From Okapia johnstoni (Eukaryota > Chordata > Mammalia > Artiodactyla > Giraffidae), in NCBI GenBank assembly GCA_024291935.2, contig CM044316.1, forward strand, positions 8,176,501 to 8,240,500: a stretch of 64,000 nucleotides of DNA. The letters run 5' to 3'. Of this stretch, positions 21,416-32,499 are shown one piece after another; position 1 is the first letter of the stretch, and each line of letters opens with the position of its first letter. Both the position numbers and the translations under genes were made by a program. The notes under the pieces are model-generated. The model worked only from the letters and a program-made list of their open reading frames with translations. It did not search any database and had not been told where the DNA came from.

Positions 21416-22347
21416 CAAGGTATTATTTTTCACACATTCCTTCTCAGAAGTAGATTAACCAGTAAACCACATAATTTGCTGTCTTGAATGATGAGGAAAA
21501 TTCTGAACTTTCATCTTTGTGAGAAAAAAAGACACCTTTTCATGTTTTTTACAAGTAACTCTTCACGGAACCATTGTGGAAGAAAGCATGAAGGGAATGT
21601 CTGATATTCAGATTGCTGGAGAACTTTAGTTTTCTGCTCCACATGGTATGCTCACTTCACTCCCAGCATAGTCAAGGAGTCATGACCTAATTCCCCAGTT
21701 TCCTAAGGACTAAATCACCTGTTTCAATCTTTTTTCCTACAAAGTTCCTCTAATTGAAGCTATATGACAAGGAAATTGAGCTTCAGAAGTCTACCTTAAA
21801 ATGCAGTAAGAGAGGAAATAAGATCAAACTCTACATGGAGGGTAAACAACTAATATGGTTTCCCAAGATTTTTCTGGATTATGTCTTAAAAAAAAGCTTG
21901 AGTCACAGGCAACCTAGGGCAGTTGGTCTCCATACATGCATGCTTCAACTTCACTCTCCATTTCTAAAGATCACTAACATTTTCATTAGAAAAATATATT
22001 TTACTACTCACCATGTACTGCACTAAATTAAGAGAGATTAAGATTCTAATTTCACAGAGCTTACATGATAAATAAAATGCTTTATCAGAGTAAAATCGGA
22101 ACCCTGTGATTCTTACATCTTATAAGCTGAGCTTGATAAAAAAAAAGTATATATTGTTACTGCACAGTTTTGTTTTGTTTACATATATAACAAATTATTT
22201 CTTTCTCAGAATGTTACCTAAGCAAGATCTAAACCAAAAGATTTCACCTACGATAAATGTCCTACAAACACACACTGACCCCTTTGTATCACTTTAAACC
22301 AAATGGAAAATGACTGGAAATGATCATAATACACTAAATTTAAAATG
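21416..22347. other. intergenic, nothing recognised
   Basis: AT-rich sequence with no recognisable gene or repeat. The 90-residue ORF at 21754-22026 has no family features. Confidence 0.4.
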
Positions 22348-22556
22348 CCCTTCAGTTGTTGTTTGTCACTAAGTCATGTTCAACTCTGTGGACTGTAGCC
22401 CACCAGGTTCCTCTGTCCATGGGATTTCCCAGGCAAGAATACTGGAGTGGGTTGTCATTTTCTTCTCTGGGGGATATTCCCATCCCAGGGATCAAACCCA
22501 TATCTCCTGCATTGGCAGGCAGATTCTTTATCACTGAGCTACCTGGGAAGCCCCGT
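22348..22556 (-). mobile_element. Bov-tA SINE (minus)
   Basis: Reverse-complement Bov-tA: 'gtttgtcactaagtcatg', 'ggcaagaatactggagtggg', ending 'ctacctgggaagcccc'. Confidence 0.92.
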
Positions 22557-22564
22557 CAATGGGT

Positions 22565-23830
22565 ATATGTTGTTCAGTTGATATGTCATGTCTGACTATT
22601 TGCGACCCCACTGACTGCAGCACACCTCACCATCTCCTGGAGTCAGATGTCCCTCACCATCCTGTCCCCACTATCTCCTGGAATTTGCCCAAGTTCATAT
22701 CCATTGAATTGGTGATGCCATCCAACCATCTCATCCTGTCTTCCTCTGCTCCATCTGCCGTCAATCTTTCCCAGCATCTGGGTCTTTTCCAATGAGTCAG
22801 CTCTTCACATCAGGTGACCAAAGTGTTGGAGCTTCAGCTTCAGCATCAGTCCCTTCACCATCAGCATTCAGGGTTGATTTCCTTTAGGAATGGCTGGTTT
22901 GATCTCCTTGCTTTCCAAAGGTCTCTCAAGAGTCTTCTCCAGCACTACGGTTTGAAATCATCAATTCTTTGGCACTCTACCTTTTTTGTTGTCCAGTTTC
23001 TCACATTGGTACATGACTACTGGAAAGACCATAGCCTTGACTATACACACCTTTGATGGCAAAGTGATATCTTTGTTTTTCAACACACTATCTAGGTTTG
23101 TCATAGCTTTCCTGCCAAGTAGCAGTCGTCTTCTAATTTCATGGCTGCAGTCACTATCCACAGTGATTTTAGAGCCTAAAAAGAGGAAATATATCACTGC
23201 TTCCACCTTTTCCCCTTATATTTGCCATGAAGTGATGGGACCAGATGCCATGATCTTAGTTTTTTAATATTGAATTTTAAGCCAGCTTTTTCACTCTCCT
23301 CCTTCACCATCATCAAGAGACTCTTTAGTTCCTCTTTGCTTTCTGTCATTAGAGTGGGTATCATCCACATATCTGAGGTTGTTGATATTTCTCCCCCAAA
23401 ACTTAATTCCAGCTTGTAACTCATCCAGCCTGGCATATAGCATGATGTGCTCTGTGTATAAGTTAAGTAAACAAAGTGACGATAAGCAGCCTTATAAACT
23501 GTTGTAATCCTTTCTCAATCCTGAGCCAGTCAATTGTTCCATACAGGGTTCTAACAGTTGCTCCTTGACCGGCATTCAGGTGTCTCAGGAGACAGGTAAG
23601 ATGGTTCGTTATTCCCATCTCTTGAAGAGTTTTCCAGTTTTTTACGATCCACACAGTCAGAGGCATAGTCAATGAAATAGAGGTAGAAGTTTTTCAGGAA
23701 TTTCTTTGCTTTCTCTATGATCCAGCAAATGTTGCTAATTTAATCTCTGGTCACTCTGTCTTTTCTAAACTCAACTCGAACATCTGGAAATTCTCCGTTC
23801 GCGTAATGCTGAAGCCTAGCTTGAAGGATA
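22565..23830 (-). mobile_element. BovB LINE, 5'-truncated and decayed (minus)
   Basis: Minus-strand BovB from its 3' end (22570) to the middle of the reverse transcriptase. Frame pieces at 22961-23206, 23194-23436 and 23463-23672 cover the domain but are shifted. The catalytic Y-A-D-D segment is damaged (ISTTSDMWMIPTLMTESKEE). Confidence 0.88.
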
Positions 23831-23835
23831 GATAT

Positions 23836-25585
23836 TAGCAAAATATAAGCCAATAAATATAGAAGATGTGACAGAAATAGATCATGATAACTTTTCAGTA
23901 TTTATTAAATGGCCACCAAACGCATTGGGGGAAATTTTGTTGAAAGACGGGTCAGCCCCACAAAATTTCCCAAGAGATTACTGATTAATTACAAGGAACA
24001 AAGTGTGTTTTTTTTATGTTAGATTAGACAGCCATCAAATGAACTAATGATCAATCTCAACATTAAAAGTATCAGTGTGACATTGACTGTTTCCTGATAA
24101 GACATGAATTTATAGTATCTCATTTGTGATAAATAAAGGATTGTGACAAATACATCTATCCTAAAGCTAATCCAGCCTTTACTCCAAGGTTTGGCAAACT
24201 ACAACTTTCAGGAAAAATATGGAAAGCTGCCTGTCTTTGTAAATAAACTCTTATTGGATCCTAACCACACCATTCACTGGTTCATTGCCCGTAGCTGCTT
24301 TCAGGTTATAATATCAAGTTGAGTGCTTGTGAAAGAGAATGCAAGACCACAAAGCCAAAAATATTTACCTTCTGGCCCATTCTAGAAAAAGCTTACAGGA
24401 ATCTGTTCTTTGAGACCAGGTTTTCAGTACACATGAAATACAGGGGAAAGGCACACAAGTTAAATGATATCATGAGGAAACAATCAGGCAATTACAGAAC
24501 ATAGGAAACTCTTCTAACGTCAGTATCCTTGTGAAAGGCTCATAAGGCTATTCTAGATCAAAGTGACAAAAGTGACGTGACAATCAAATTCAATGTCAAT
24601 TTTAGTAGGACTCTGGTTTGGATATATGCTATAAAAATATTTTGGATACAGTTGGGATAATTTGAGTATACATCAGATATTTAAAGTTACTTATAAAACT
24701 ATTGATTTTCTTGGGTGAAATAATAGTATTATAATTATGTAGAGCATATTCTATAAATTCTTCAATATTTGATGAAAATGTATTAAAGAATAAGTGTTGC
24801 AATGTCTCCACTGAAAATCAAGTATTAACAGGAAAATATGCGTATGTGTATATGTATTGTGAAATATTTTATAATGTGGCACTATGTTAAAAACTGTGGT
24901 TTCAAGGTATAGCCTATACAAGATTTTAATGTGTCATTGTACCAAATTCTCTCTGTTTAAAATTATAAATTAGATCTATCATAAAAATAAACAAATTTAT
25001 AATCAGTTATTAACTCCTTAAAAACATATATACTCATGAATTTTTAGGGAGACAAAAATGTCTTTTTTAATAGAAAACTAACTTAGTAAATAGATAATTT
25101 ATAAATATATGAATTTGATGATTTAAAGTTTAAAACTTAGAAATTAAAAAAAAGAAATAAAACAAAATTATTAAAATATAGAATAAAATAGAGAATACTT
25201 ACATTTCTGGCTAGAAAATAGAAAATGGAAACAGGTAACACCAAACTAATAATGAGAAATAGTCATAGAAACTACAAAGTCATGCCTTTCCTTGAACCCA
25301 GAGAAAGCTGATATACAACAAAGAAGCCTAAACTCTAAGAAAAGATCATACACAAAGATACCATCAGGAACACTGGTTCACATATACAGTGCACACACAA
25401 ACACACACACAAAAATGATGTGACTGTTACAAAAATGATGAAGAGGATTCATCTAAATTTTCTTAATTAAAGAAAGTTCTCTCAGCTTTTCACTGTTGAA
25501 TATGATGCTAACTGTAGGTTTGTCTTATATGGCCTTTTTCACAAAACTAAAACAGAAAAAATTTAATTTGTATGAAATATCAAAA
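23836..25585. other. AT-rich intergenic stretch with one DNA-transposon relic
   Basis: Very AT-rich, with no gene. It holds the MER-type relic at 24180-24415 and a short CA-rich tract near 25390-25413. Confidence 0.45.
24180..24415 (-). mobile_element. ancient hAT/MER-type DNA transposon remnant
   Basis: Shows 'ggtttggcaaactacaactt', 'gcctgtctttgtaaataaac', 'gctgctttcaggtt' and 'ctggcccattctagaaaaag'. It is inverted relative to the related copy at 14785-15005. Confidence 0.6.
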
Positions 25586-25965
25586 GCAATCTTGAGAAAG
25601 AGAACTAGAGGGATGAGGGTCCCTGAAATCAGACTACACTAAAAATCTACAGCTATTAAAAGCAGTATGCTACTAGCACAAAAAAAGAAATATGCACCAA
25701 TGGAACAGGGTAGAAAGTCCAGAGATAAACTCCCACACCTGTGGTTGTATACTCTGACAAAGGAGGCAAAAATATACAATGGAGAAAAAGCAGTTTCTTC
25801 AGTAAGTGGTGCTGAGAAACTGGACAGCCACATGAAAAAAACACCATGCAGAAAAATAAACTCAAATGGTTTAAACACCTAAGTGTAAGGCCAAATAGTA
25901 TAAGACTCTTAGAGAAAAACATAGGCAGAATACTCCTTGACATAAATTGTAGCAATGTCTTTTTT

Positions 25966-26172
25966 GATCCCTGGTGGTCCAGTGGTTAATGCTGGAGAAG
26001 TGGGTTCAATCCCTGGTCGGGGAACTATGATTTGACATGCTGAGGGCAACTGAACCCACATGCAACTACCGAGCCCACGTTGCAGTGAAATATCCCACAT
26101 GATGCAACAAAGATCCCACAACCCACCACAATTTATACCATCTGACATAGCCAAATAAACAGACAAATAAAC
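25966..26172 (+). mobile_element. CHR/ART2-type tRNA SINE nested in L1
   Basis: Begins 'gatccctggtggtccagtgg', B box 'gggttcaatccctggtcgg', then the 'aactgaacccacatgca' stretch and an A-rich tail. L1 sequence resumes directly after it. Confidence 0.8.
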
Positions 26173-26345
26173 GTTTTTCAAAAGAAAGACCATTTCAGAA
26201 TGGGAGAAAATATTTTCCAAAGAAGCAATAAACAAGGCATTAATCTCCAAAATATTCAAACAGCTCATGCAGCTCAATACTAAAATAAAAGAAAAACAAA
26301 AATGGGCAGAAGATCTACATAGATATTTCTCCAAAGATGATATGC

Positions 26346-26560
26346 GTAGGTGTGTGCTCAGTCACTTCAGTCACGTGGGACTCTTTGCACCCCCAGGGAC
26401 TGCAGCCCACCAGGCAGGCTCCTCAATCCATGGAATTCTCCAGACAAGAATACCGGAGCGAAATGCCCTCCTCCAGGGGATCTTCCCAAATCAGGGAGTG
26501 AACCTGGGTGTGCTGCATTGCAGGTGCATTCTTTACCCACTGAGCCACCTGGGAAGCCTA
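26346..26560 (-). mobile_element. Bov-tA SINE (minus) nested in L1
   Basis: Reverse-complement Bov-tA between two L1 halves: 'gtgctcagtcacttcagtca', 'ccaggcaggctcctcaatcc', ending 'gccacctgggaagcc'. Confidence 0.88.
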
Positions 26561-26954
26561 CCCCACATATCCCAGCTACAGATGGCCAAAAAGGACATGA
26601 ATGATGCTCAACATCACTAATTATTAGATCATGCAAATCAAAACTATGAAGAAGTATCACCTCACACTGGTCAGGATGTCCATCACCAAAAATTCTACAA
26701 ACAAGTGCTGTAGATATGTAGAGAAAAGGGACCCCTCCTACATTTTGGTGGGAATGTAAACTGGTACAGCCACTATGGATAACAGTATGGAGATTTGAGG
26801 GTGTCAGTGGCACTAAGGAGCAGCACAGAAGCACTTCATCAAGGGAATGGAGGCCAAGGGAAGAGTGAAGGGAATAAGACACCAGTGTTGTCATGTCCAA
26901 GAGATGGAGCATGAAGAGCTTCACCTTTAGAACTAGAGGACACCAGTGATCACT

Positions 26955-27165
26955 GCCTTTCCACATAGATGGGAAAAGGTCATATGAGGACACAGTGAGA
27001 ACGGGGCCAAGCACAAGCCCAGAAAGAGCTTTCATCAGAAACCAACCCTTCCAGCACTTGATCTTGGACATCCAGCCCCAAAACTGTGAGAAAATAAATT
27101 TCAGCTTTTTGAGACACTCAGTCTATATTTTGTTGTGGCAGCTCTAGCAGAACTGATAATCATGG
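26955..27165 (+). mobile_element. probable MaLR-type LTR 3' part
   Basis: The 'aactgtgagaaaataaattt' stretch and the 'actcagtctatattttgttg' stretch match the 3' part of mammalian apparent-LTR retrotransposon LTRs. The 5' limit is uncertain. Confidence 0.5.
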
Positions 27166-27574
27166 CCACATAGAAAACAGTAAAAGTTTAAAAATGCAAA
27201 GAAAATTATCATAATTCCATCGCACAGACTTCCAGAAAATTTGAGGGATATATTTTTCTTATCTTTAAAAATATATCAGGAATATTTTCTTTCATCATCA
27301 AATATGAATCTCAGACTATGATGAGCTTTGTTGAAGAATAAAATCCTTAGTTTTAGGCCTACCAAGGTTTAGGGATGCTGGGGTGGCATGAGGGAAATCT
27401 TTTGTGGTGATGGAATATTGATGTATCTTGATTGCAGTGACAGTTGCAGGAATCTACATATATGATAAAATGACATGGAATTACACACACACATCGTACC
27501 AATGTCAGTTTCTTCATTTAAATATTGGGCTATCATTATATAAAAATGTAATCTTTGTGGGAAAATGAGGACTG

Positions 27575-29250
27575 AAAGTGAAATATGACTCCTGCCTCCA
27601 GGCCAGACGAGGCATCTGCTTCTTCAAACTTGCCAAAGGGAGAAAAAAAATAGCAAGAAGCAATTGAACATGTTGATGAAGTTCAAGGTGAAATAGACTT
27701 AATGAACAAGCCAGTGAGTAGATTTTGAAAGTAGAATAGAAGTATAACAAACTCCATCAACCAGTTTTTCAGAAGAAGTCAGAATTGATCGCCAAAATCC
27801 CAAAATTTGGGGTAACAGCATTTGACAACCATCCACAAGTGTCTGCACTGCTTGGGGACGAGGATGAAGAGGCACTACATTATTTGACAAGAGTCGAAGT
27901 GACAGAATTTGAAAACATTAAATCAGGTTACAGAATAGATTTTTATTTTGATGAAAACCTTACTTTGAAAACAAAATTCTCTCCAAAGAATATCATCTGA
28001 ATGAGAGTGGTGCTCCATTTTCAAAGTTCACTGAAATCAAATGGAAATCTGGAAGGGATCTGATGAAACGATCAGGTCAAACACAGAATCAAGCCAGCAG
28101 GAAGAAACAGCATCAGGAACCAGAAAGCTTCTTCACCTGGTTTACTGATCATTCTGATGCAGGTGCAGATGAGTTAGGAGAGGTCATCAAAGATGATATT
28201 TGCCAAATCCATTACAGTATTACCTGGTTCCTGACATGGATGATGAGGAAGAGGAAGGAGAAGACAACGACGATGAAGAGGAAGAAGGATTGCAAGATAT
28301 TGATGAAGAAGGGGATAAGGATGAAGGTGATGAAGATGATGATGAGGGAGAGGAAGGAGAGGAAGATGAAGAAGAAGATGACTAATGGAAGGAACACATG
28401 GATTCCAAACTTTTTTTGATTTTCTCCAGTCCCTGGGAGCAAGTTTCAGTCTTTTCTTTTTTATTTTTCCTCCTCTTGTGCTCAGTCGCCCTGTTTTTGA
28501 AGTCTCTTTTCTCCTTTATACCATGGTTCACAACTTATTTGGGGGGAAAATGCCTTGAGCAGAATTCAGTGGGTAAAGAATGTCTACCCACTTCTGTTCC
28601 AAATTTATTTTTATCCCTTCCTGCCTCAACAAAAACTTTATGGAATCAATACCACCATGCTCTGTGGGAAAAAAAGAAAAACCTTCTCCCTTAGCTCTGC
28701 TGGAAACTGGAGGATGCTAGGCACCTGTGTAGTAGTGCATAGAATTCTAGCTTTTTTCCTCCCTTCTCTGTATATTGGGCTCAGAGATTACACTGTGTCT
28801 CTATATGAATATGGACAGTTAGCATTTACCAACATGTATCTGTCTACTTCCTCTTGTATAAAAAAAGGAAAAATACTTTAAAAAATGAGGTTTATAGAAG
28901 GTTAGCAAAGGGTGGGTTTGAGATGTTTGGGTGGGTTAAGTGGGCATTTTGACAACATGGCTTCTCCTTTGGCATGTTTAATTATGATGTTTAATGGAAA
29001 TCCTTGAAGTTTAAGATGACACTTTTAAAATAAAATTCTCTCCTAATGATGACTTGAGCCCTGCCGCTTGATGGGAGAATCAGCAGAACCTATAGGATCT
29101 TATTTGCAATTGAAATTCTCTATTGTAATTTTGCTCCTGTTTATTTTTAAACTTTTCTTTTTATTTCACTGGAAAGGAAAGATGATGCTCACTTTTAAAC
29201 GTTGAAAGTGTACAAGTTGCTTGGTTACAATAAAACTAAATGTGTACACA
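27575..29250 (+). pseudogene. SET: SET (I2PP2A / TAF-I) processed pseudogene
   Basis: Intronless copy of SET mRNA, the PP2A-inhibitor and histone chaperone of the NAP family. It aligns from within the N-terminus of the longer (alpha-like) isoform ('gaggcatctgcttcttc') through the EAIEHVDEVQGEID dimerisation helix, [20 protein letters not shown] and [20 protein letters not shown] to the acidic tail and stop near 28384. The 3' UTR continues to an AATAAA signal at 29229. An in-frame TAG near 27650, a TGA/frameshift region at 27720-27790 and further shifts (28000, 28200) prevent translation. The initiator ATG is missing. A target-site duplication was not seen. Confidence 0.93.
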
Positions 29251-29547
29251 AAAATTTTTTTTAATCTGTTAATATATAGCAAATAAATAATTTTATATTC
29301 ACTCTGAACCAAGGTCCTCATACATGCAAAAAGACCAATAAAATGAGTCTTCATGTTTGATATAGGAGGTCTTCGTATATCAAAACGATATAAAAAACAC
29401 TTTTGAAGAGTCTTGCAGTACAAATACCAGTAATGCTATGCAAATACTTAGAAATTTCAGTGAAGTAATCATCATGCAAAACAGGAGGAAGAAACATCCA
29501 GACCAGTGATTTCCTGTTAGGTCATGAAAAGCAGCATGCGTGTGTGA

Positions 29548-29758
29548 TAAGTCGCTTCAGTCATGTCCGACTCTTTGTGACCCTATGAGCCGTAGCCTGC
29601 CAGGCTCCTCTGTCCACAGGATTCTCTAGGCAAGAATACTGGAGTGGATTGCCATGCCCTCCTCCAGGGAATCTTTTCAACACAGCTATCACCCATGTCT
29701 CTTCATCTCCTGCATCGGCAGGTAGGTTCTTTACCACTAGCGCCCCCTGGAAGAGCCC
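29548..29758 (-). mobile_element. Bov-tA SINE (minus)
   Basis: Reverse-complement Bov-tA: 'cgcttcagtcatgtccgact', 'ggcaagaatactggagtgga', 'ctgcatcggcaggtag'. Confidence 0.92.
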
Positions 29759-30084
29759 CATGAAAAGCAGAAGTCATACTGAAAGCTAGAAGTCCCTCCC
29801 CCATACACAGACCAAGATAAGACATCTTCTGTGGCTGAGCTTGACAGTCTCTGCACCATGAGAAACAGGTATCTAAGTCTGCTTCCAGGTAAGTAGAATT
29901 ATAACGATGGAGTTAGACAACTAAAGCTATCTGAGACTCTTTATCCAGTTTGAGAATTTTCTCTGTTCTTTGCTTTAAAAAGCTTTTGCTTTGTTTCTGT
30001 TTTTCCCAACAAAGGAAAGCAGGGAAAGAAATTTAAGAAGGGTATTAACTCAATTATGTTAAGTTCTCAAAGGAGAAAGTTGAT

Positions 30085-30260
30085 GAAACTTTTTTTTTAA
30101 TTAGTTAATTAATTTATATTTTTGGTTGTGCTGGGTCTTTGCTGTTGTTCGTGGGCTTTCTTTCTCTCTTTGCCGTGCATGGGAGCTCCTCTTGGTTGCA
30201 GTGCACAGGCTTCTCATTTTTGCGACAACTCTCTCTTTTAAGAAACTTTAAAAAAAAAAA
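30085..30260 (-). mobile_element. CHR-type SINE fragment (antisense)
   Basis: T-rich start at 30091, then 'tttggttgtgctgggtcttt' and 'tctcttggttgcagtgcac'-like sequence, the antisense 3' part of CHR/ART2 SINEs. Confidence 0.55.
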
Positions 30261-30326
30261 AGAAACTTTTTATTTCATATTGGCATATAGCCGCTTAAGG
30301 GCTAGGCTAGCCACTCCAGTATTCTT

Positions 30327-30530
30327 GGGCTTCCATTGTGGCTCAGCTGGTAAAGAATCGCAAGCAGTGTGGGAGACCTGGGTTTGATCCCTGGGTTGGG
30401 AAGATTCCCGGGAGAAAGGAAAGGCTACCCACTCCACTATTCTGGCCTGGAGAATTCCATGGACTGTACAGTCCATGGAGTCCGAAGAGGTGGACACAAT
30501 CGAGCGACTTTCACTTTTACTTTTCATAGC
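30327..30530 (+). mobile_element. Bov-tA SINE inserted in L1 3' UTR
   Basis: Complete Bov-tA ('gggcttccattgtggctcag', B box 'gggtttgatccctggg', tail 'cgagcgactttcactt'). The flanks at 30265-30300 and 30530-30600 are halves of an antisense L1 3' UTR. Confidence 0.92.
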
Positions 30531-30604
30531 AAATTGACAATGTTATGATAGTTTCAGATGGACAGCAAAGGGACTCAGCCATGTATCTATATGTACCCAT
30601 TCTC

Positions 30605-30790
30605 CTCCAAACTCCGGTGGCTCCTGTTGTTGCAGAGCATGGGCTCTAGGTGGGTGGGCTTCAGTAGCTGTGGCCCATGGGGTTAAGTTGTTCTGCAGCA
30701 TGTGGGACCTTCCAGACCAGGAATCGAACCCCGTGTCCCCAGCATTGGCAAGCAGATTCTTGCCCATTGGACTACCAGGAAAGTTCCAAG
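30605..30790 (-). mobile_element. CHR/ART2-type SINE (minus)
   Basis: Antisense tRNA-type SINE: 'tgtggcccatggggttaag', 'aggaatcgaaccccgtgtcc' (B box reversed), ending 'ggactaccaggaaagttcc'. Confidence 0.75.
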
Positions 30791-30839
30791 TTGGTGAAAT
30801 GCATTCCCAGGGAAACTTAACAAAGATTTCCCATTTTAC

Positions 30840-31185
30840 CACCTGTATTAGCTCAGGTTCTCAAGAGGAACAGAACCAATAGGATGAATCTATAGGGGTG
30901 AGAAAGGATTTTATTTAAGAAACTGATTCATGAGATTGTGGAAGTTGGAAAGTCCAAAAATCCCGAGGACCAGGGGCAGGCTGGAAACTCAGGATGACCT
31001 GACGTTGCATCTCACATTCGAAGGCCTCCAGAAGCAATTTTATTTTTTCTTCAAGGAGGTCAATTTTCTTTTTCCTCTTAGGCCTTCAACTGATTGGATG
31101 AGGCTTTATTCAGAGTCTACAGATTTAAATGTTAACTCAGAAACAGACTCACTGACTTAGAAAATAAGCTTATGATTACAGGGGG
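30840..31185. other. intergenic, old unassigned repeat
   Basis: The stretch 'gtattagctcaggttctcaa' to about 31095 resembles a common old mammalian interspersed repeat I cannot name securely. No gene. Confidence 0.35.
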
Positions 31186-31440
31186 GAAGTGGGGGATGAG
31201 AGCTAGATTGGGAATTTGGGATTCACATGTACCCACTGCTATATTTAAAATAGATAATCAACAAGCACCTACTGCATAGCACAGGGAACTCTGCTCAATA
31301 TTCCGTAATATCCTAAATGGGAAAATAATTTGTAAAAGAATAGATACATGTATATGTATAACTGAATCACTTTGCTATACACCTGAAACTAACCCAACAT
31401 TGTTAATCAACTGTGGTCCAATATAAGATAAAGATGAAAG
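31186..31440 (+). mobile_element. L1 3' UTR fragment (sense)
   Basis: Typical artiodactyl L1 3' end: 'aagcacctactgcatagcac', 'aactgaatcactttgctata', 'cacctgaaactaacccaaca'. Confidence 0.8.
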
Positions 31441-31839
31441 AAATGATTTTTCCTGCCAAACAATGCTAGTTCATGTAAAACCTTCACAGCAATATCTAGA
31501 CTAGTGTGATACCAAATATGTGGGTACAGCGGCCCAGCCACATTGCTACATAAAATTAACCATAATATCAACTAAACCTTATTAGTCTTCAGTCACCTAC
31601 AACTGAAATAAAGCTCATGCTATTATGCTATTACTACCATTGCACTTATTTGGTCAAATCACAAAGCCAACTGCTGTCAGTGATTCATTTCATGGCTGGA
31701 CTGAGATCAAGGAGAGGAGCTGTGACCTCAGTGCACTATAGAAAGGCCAGGAGCTCATCTGCAGGGAACCATAGCAGCCACGGCTACTGAACCTAGAGAG
31801 GCCACTTATCCAGGGCAGACTGAATCTACCTGCAGATAC

Positions 31840-32375
31840 CTTAGTTCTCATATCTACCTGTCTTCACCCTCTCCTGATTCCAGGGTTCTATGTCCTGCTG
31901 ACACCATCATGAGGTAGGGCTTGGACTGTCTAACTCCAAACTTGGACTGTCTAACTGCAATATCCATGCTCTTCCTACGTGTCCTGAAACATGTAACTGC
32001 AACAGGATAAACCATCCTGGAGAGAAATCCAGAGAGATTTCGGCCATTGCCGGAGGACAAAGAACCTGAGTATGGGCAAAGGCACCCTACACCGAGGACT
32101 TTCTTCCTCCTTCAAACATGCCCCCTCATTTGTGAGAGGTTGGACTTTCTAAGATGTGTCCTTGTCATTAGCCCTCTGTGTATACTCTGTCTCTTTACAT
32201 CTAGCACCTGAGGTTTCCATGAGGGCTGTTCCTATCAGTTACTGATTCCTTGGGGAGTCCCAGGAGATGCAGGGGAAAGGCAGAGTCCTCAGTTCTGTGC
32301 AAAGCACAGGAACCTTGGGGAGGCTGCTCGAAAGTGGAGGGTAGCAGGGACACCGCCATCTCCCCAGGAGGCAAT
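31840..32375 (+). other. 5' segment of copy 2, shared with copy 1
   Basis: Aligns with 2640-3165 through several blocks, for example 'ccattgcc(g/a)gaggacaaagaac' at about 32041 and the 'gttccatgagg'-type block near 32213. It should contain intron 1 and may contain the 5' UTR or first coding exon. I could not identify an ATG exon that joins exon 2 in the required phase. Confidence 0.55.
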
Positions 32376-32445
32376 GGCCACATGGAAAGGGTTGAAATTG
32401 AAGCTCCATTTTCCTATCTTTGTCATCTCTGTCTTTCTGCCCCAG

Positions 32446-32499
32446 GACTCTTGGTGCTGCTGCTGTTTCCAATGGGACCTACAGCCCAGAATAGTAAAG
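32446..32499 (+). CDS. ADGRE3-like: copy 2 exon 2: C-terminal half of signal peptide
   Basis: Acceptor ttctgccccag, donor gtgagt. It reads (G)[17 protein letters not shown]: a leucine-rich core, then a polar stretch with a plausible signal-peptidase site after the G-P-T-A segment. The first two bases complete a split codon, so the start codon is in an upstream exon. The ATG inside this exon (codon M in F-P-M-G) is not a credible start because the hydrophobic core would be lost. Confidence 0.8.

Larger units (their letters stand above)
25590..26795 (+). mobile_element. L1 ORF2 fragment (sense) with two nested SINEs
   Basis: Sense-strand L1 ORF2 3' part: 'aaatctacagctattaaaag', 'gagaaaaagcagtttcttca', 'caaaaatgggcagaagatct' and 'ttttggtgggaatgtaaact'. 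It is interrupted by a CHR-type SINE at 25966 and a Bov-tA at 26346. No long frame remains. Confidence 0.85.

Noticed and set aside
26367..27071. 234-codon minus-strand ORF
   Set aside because: Crosses a Bov-tA, an antisense L1 and an LTR-like stretch; composition follows the repeats.
28063..28419. 118-codon ORF as an independent small gene
   Set aside because: Part of the SET retrocopy in shifted frames.
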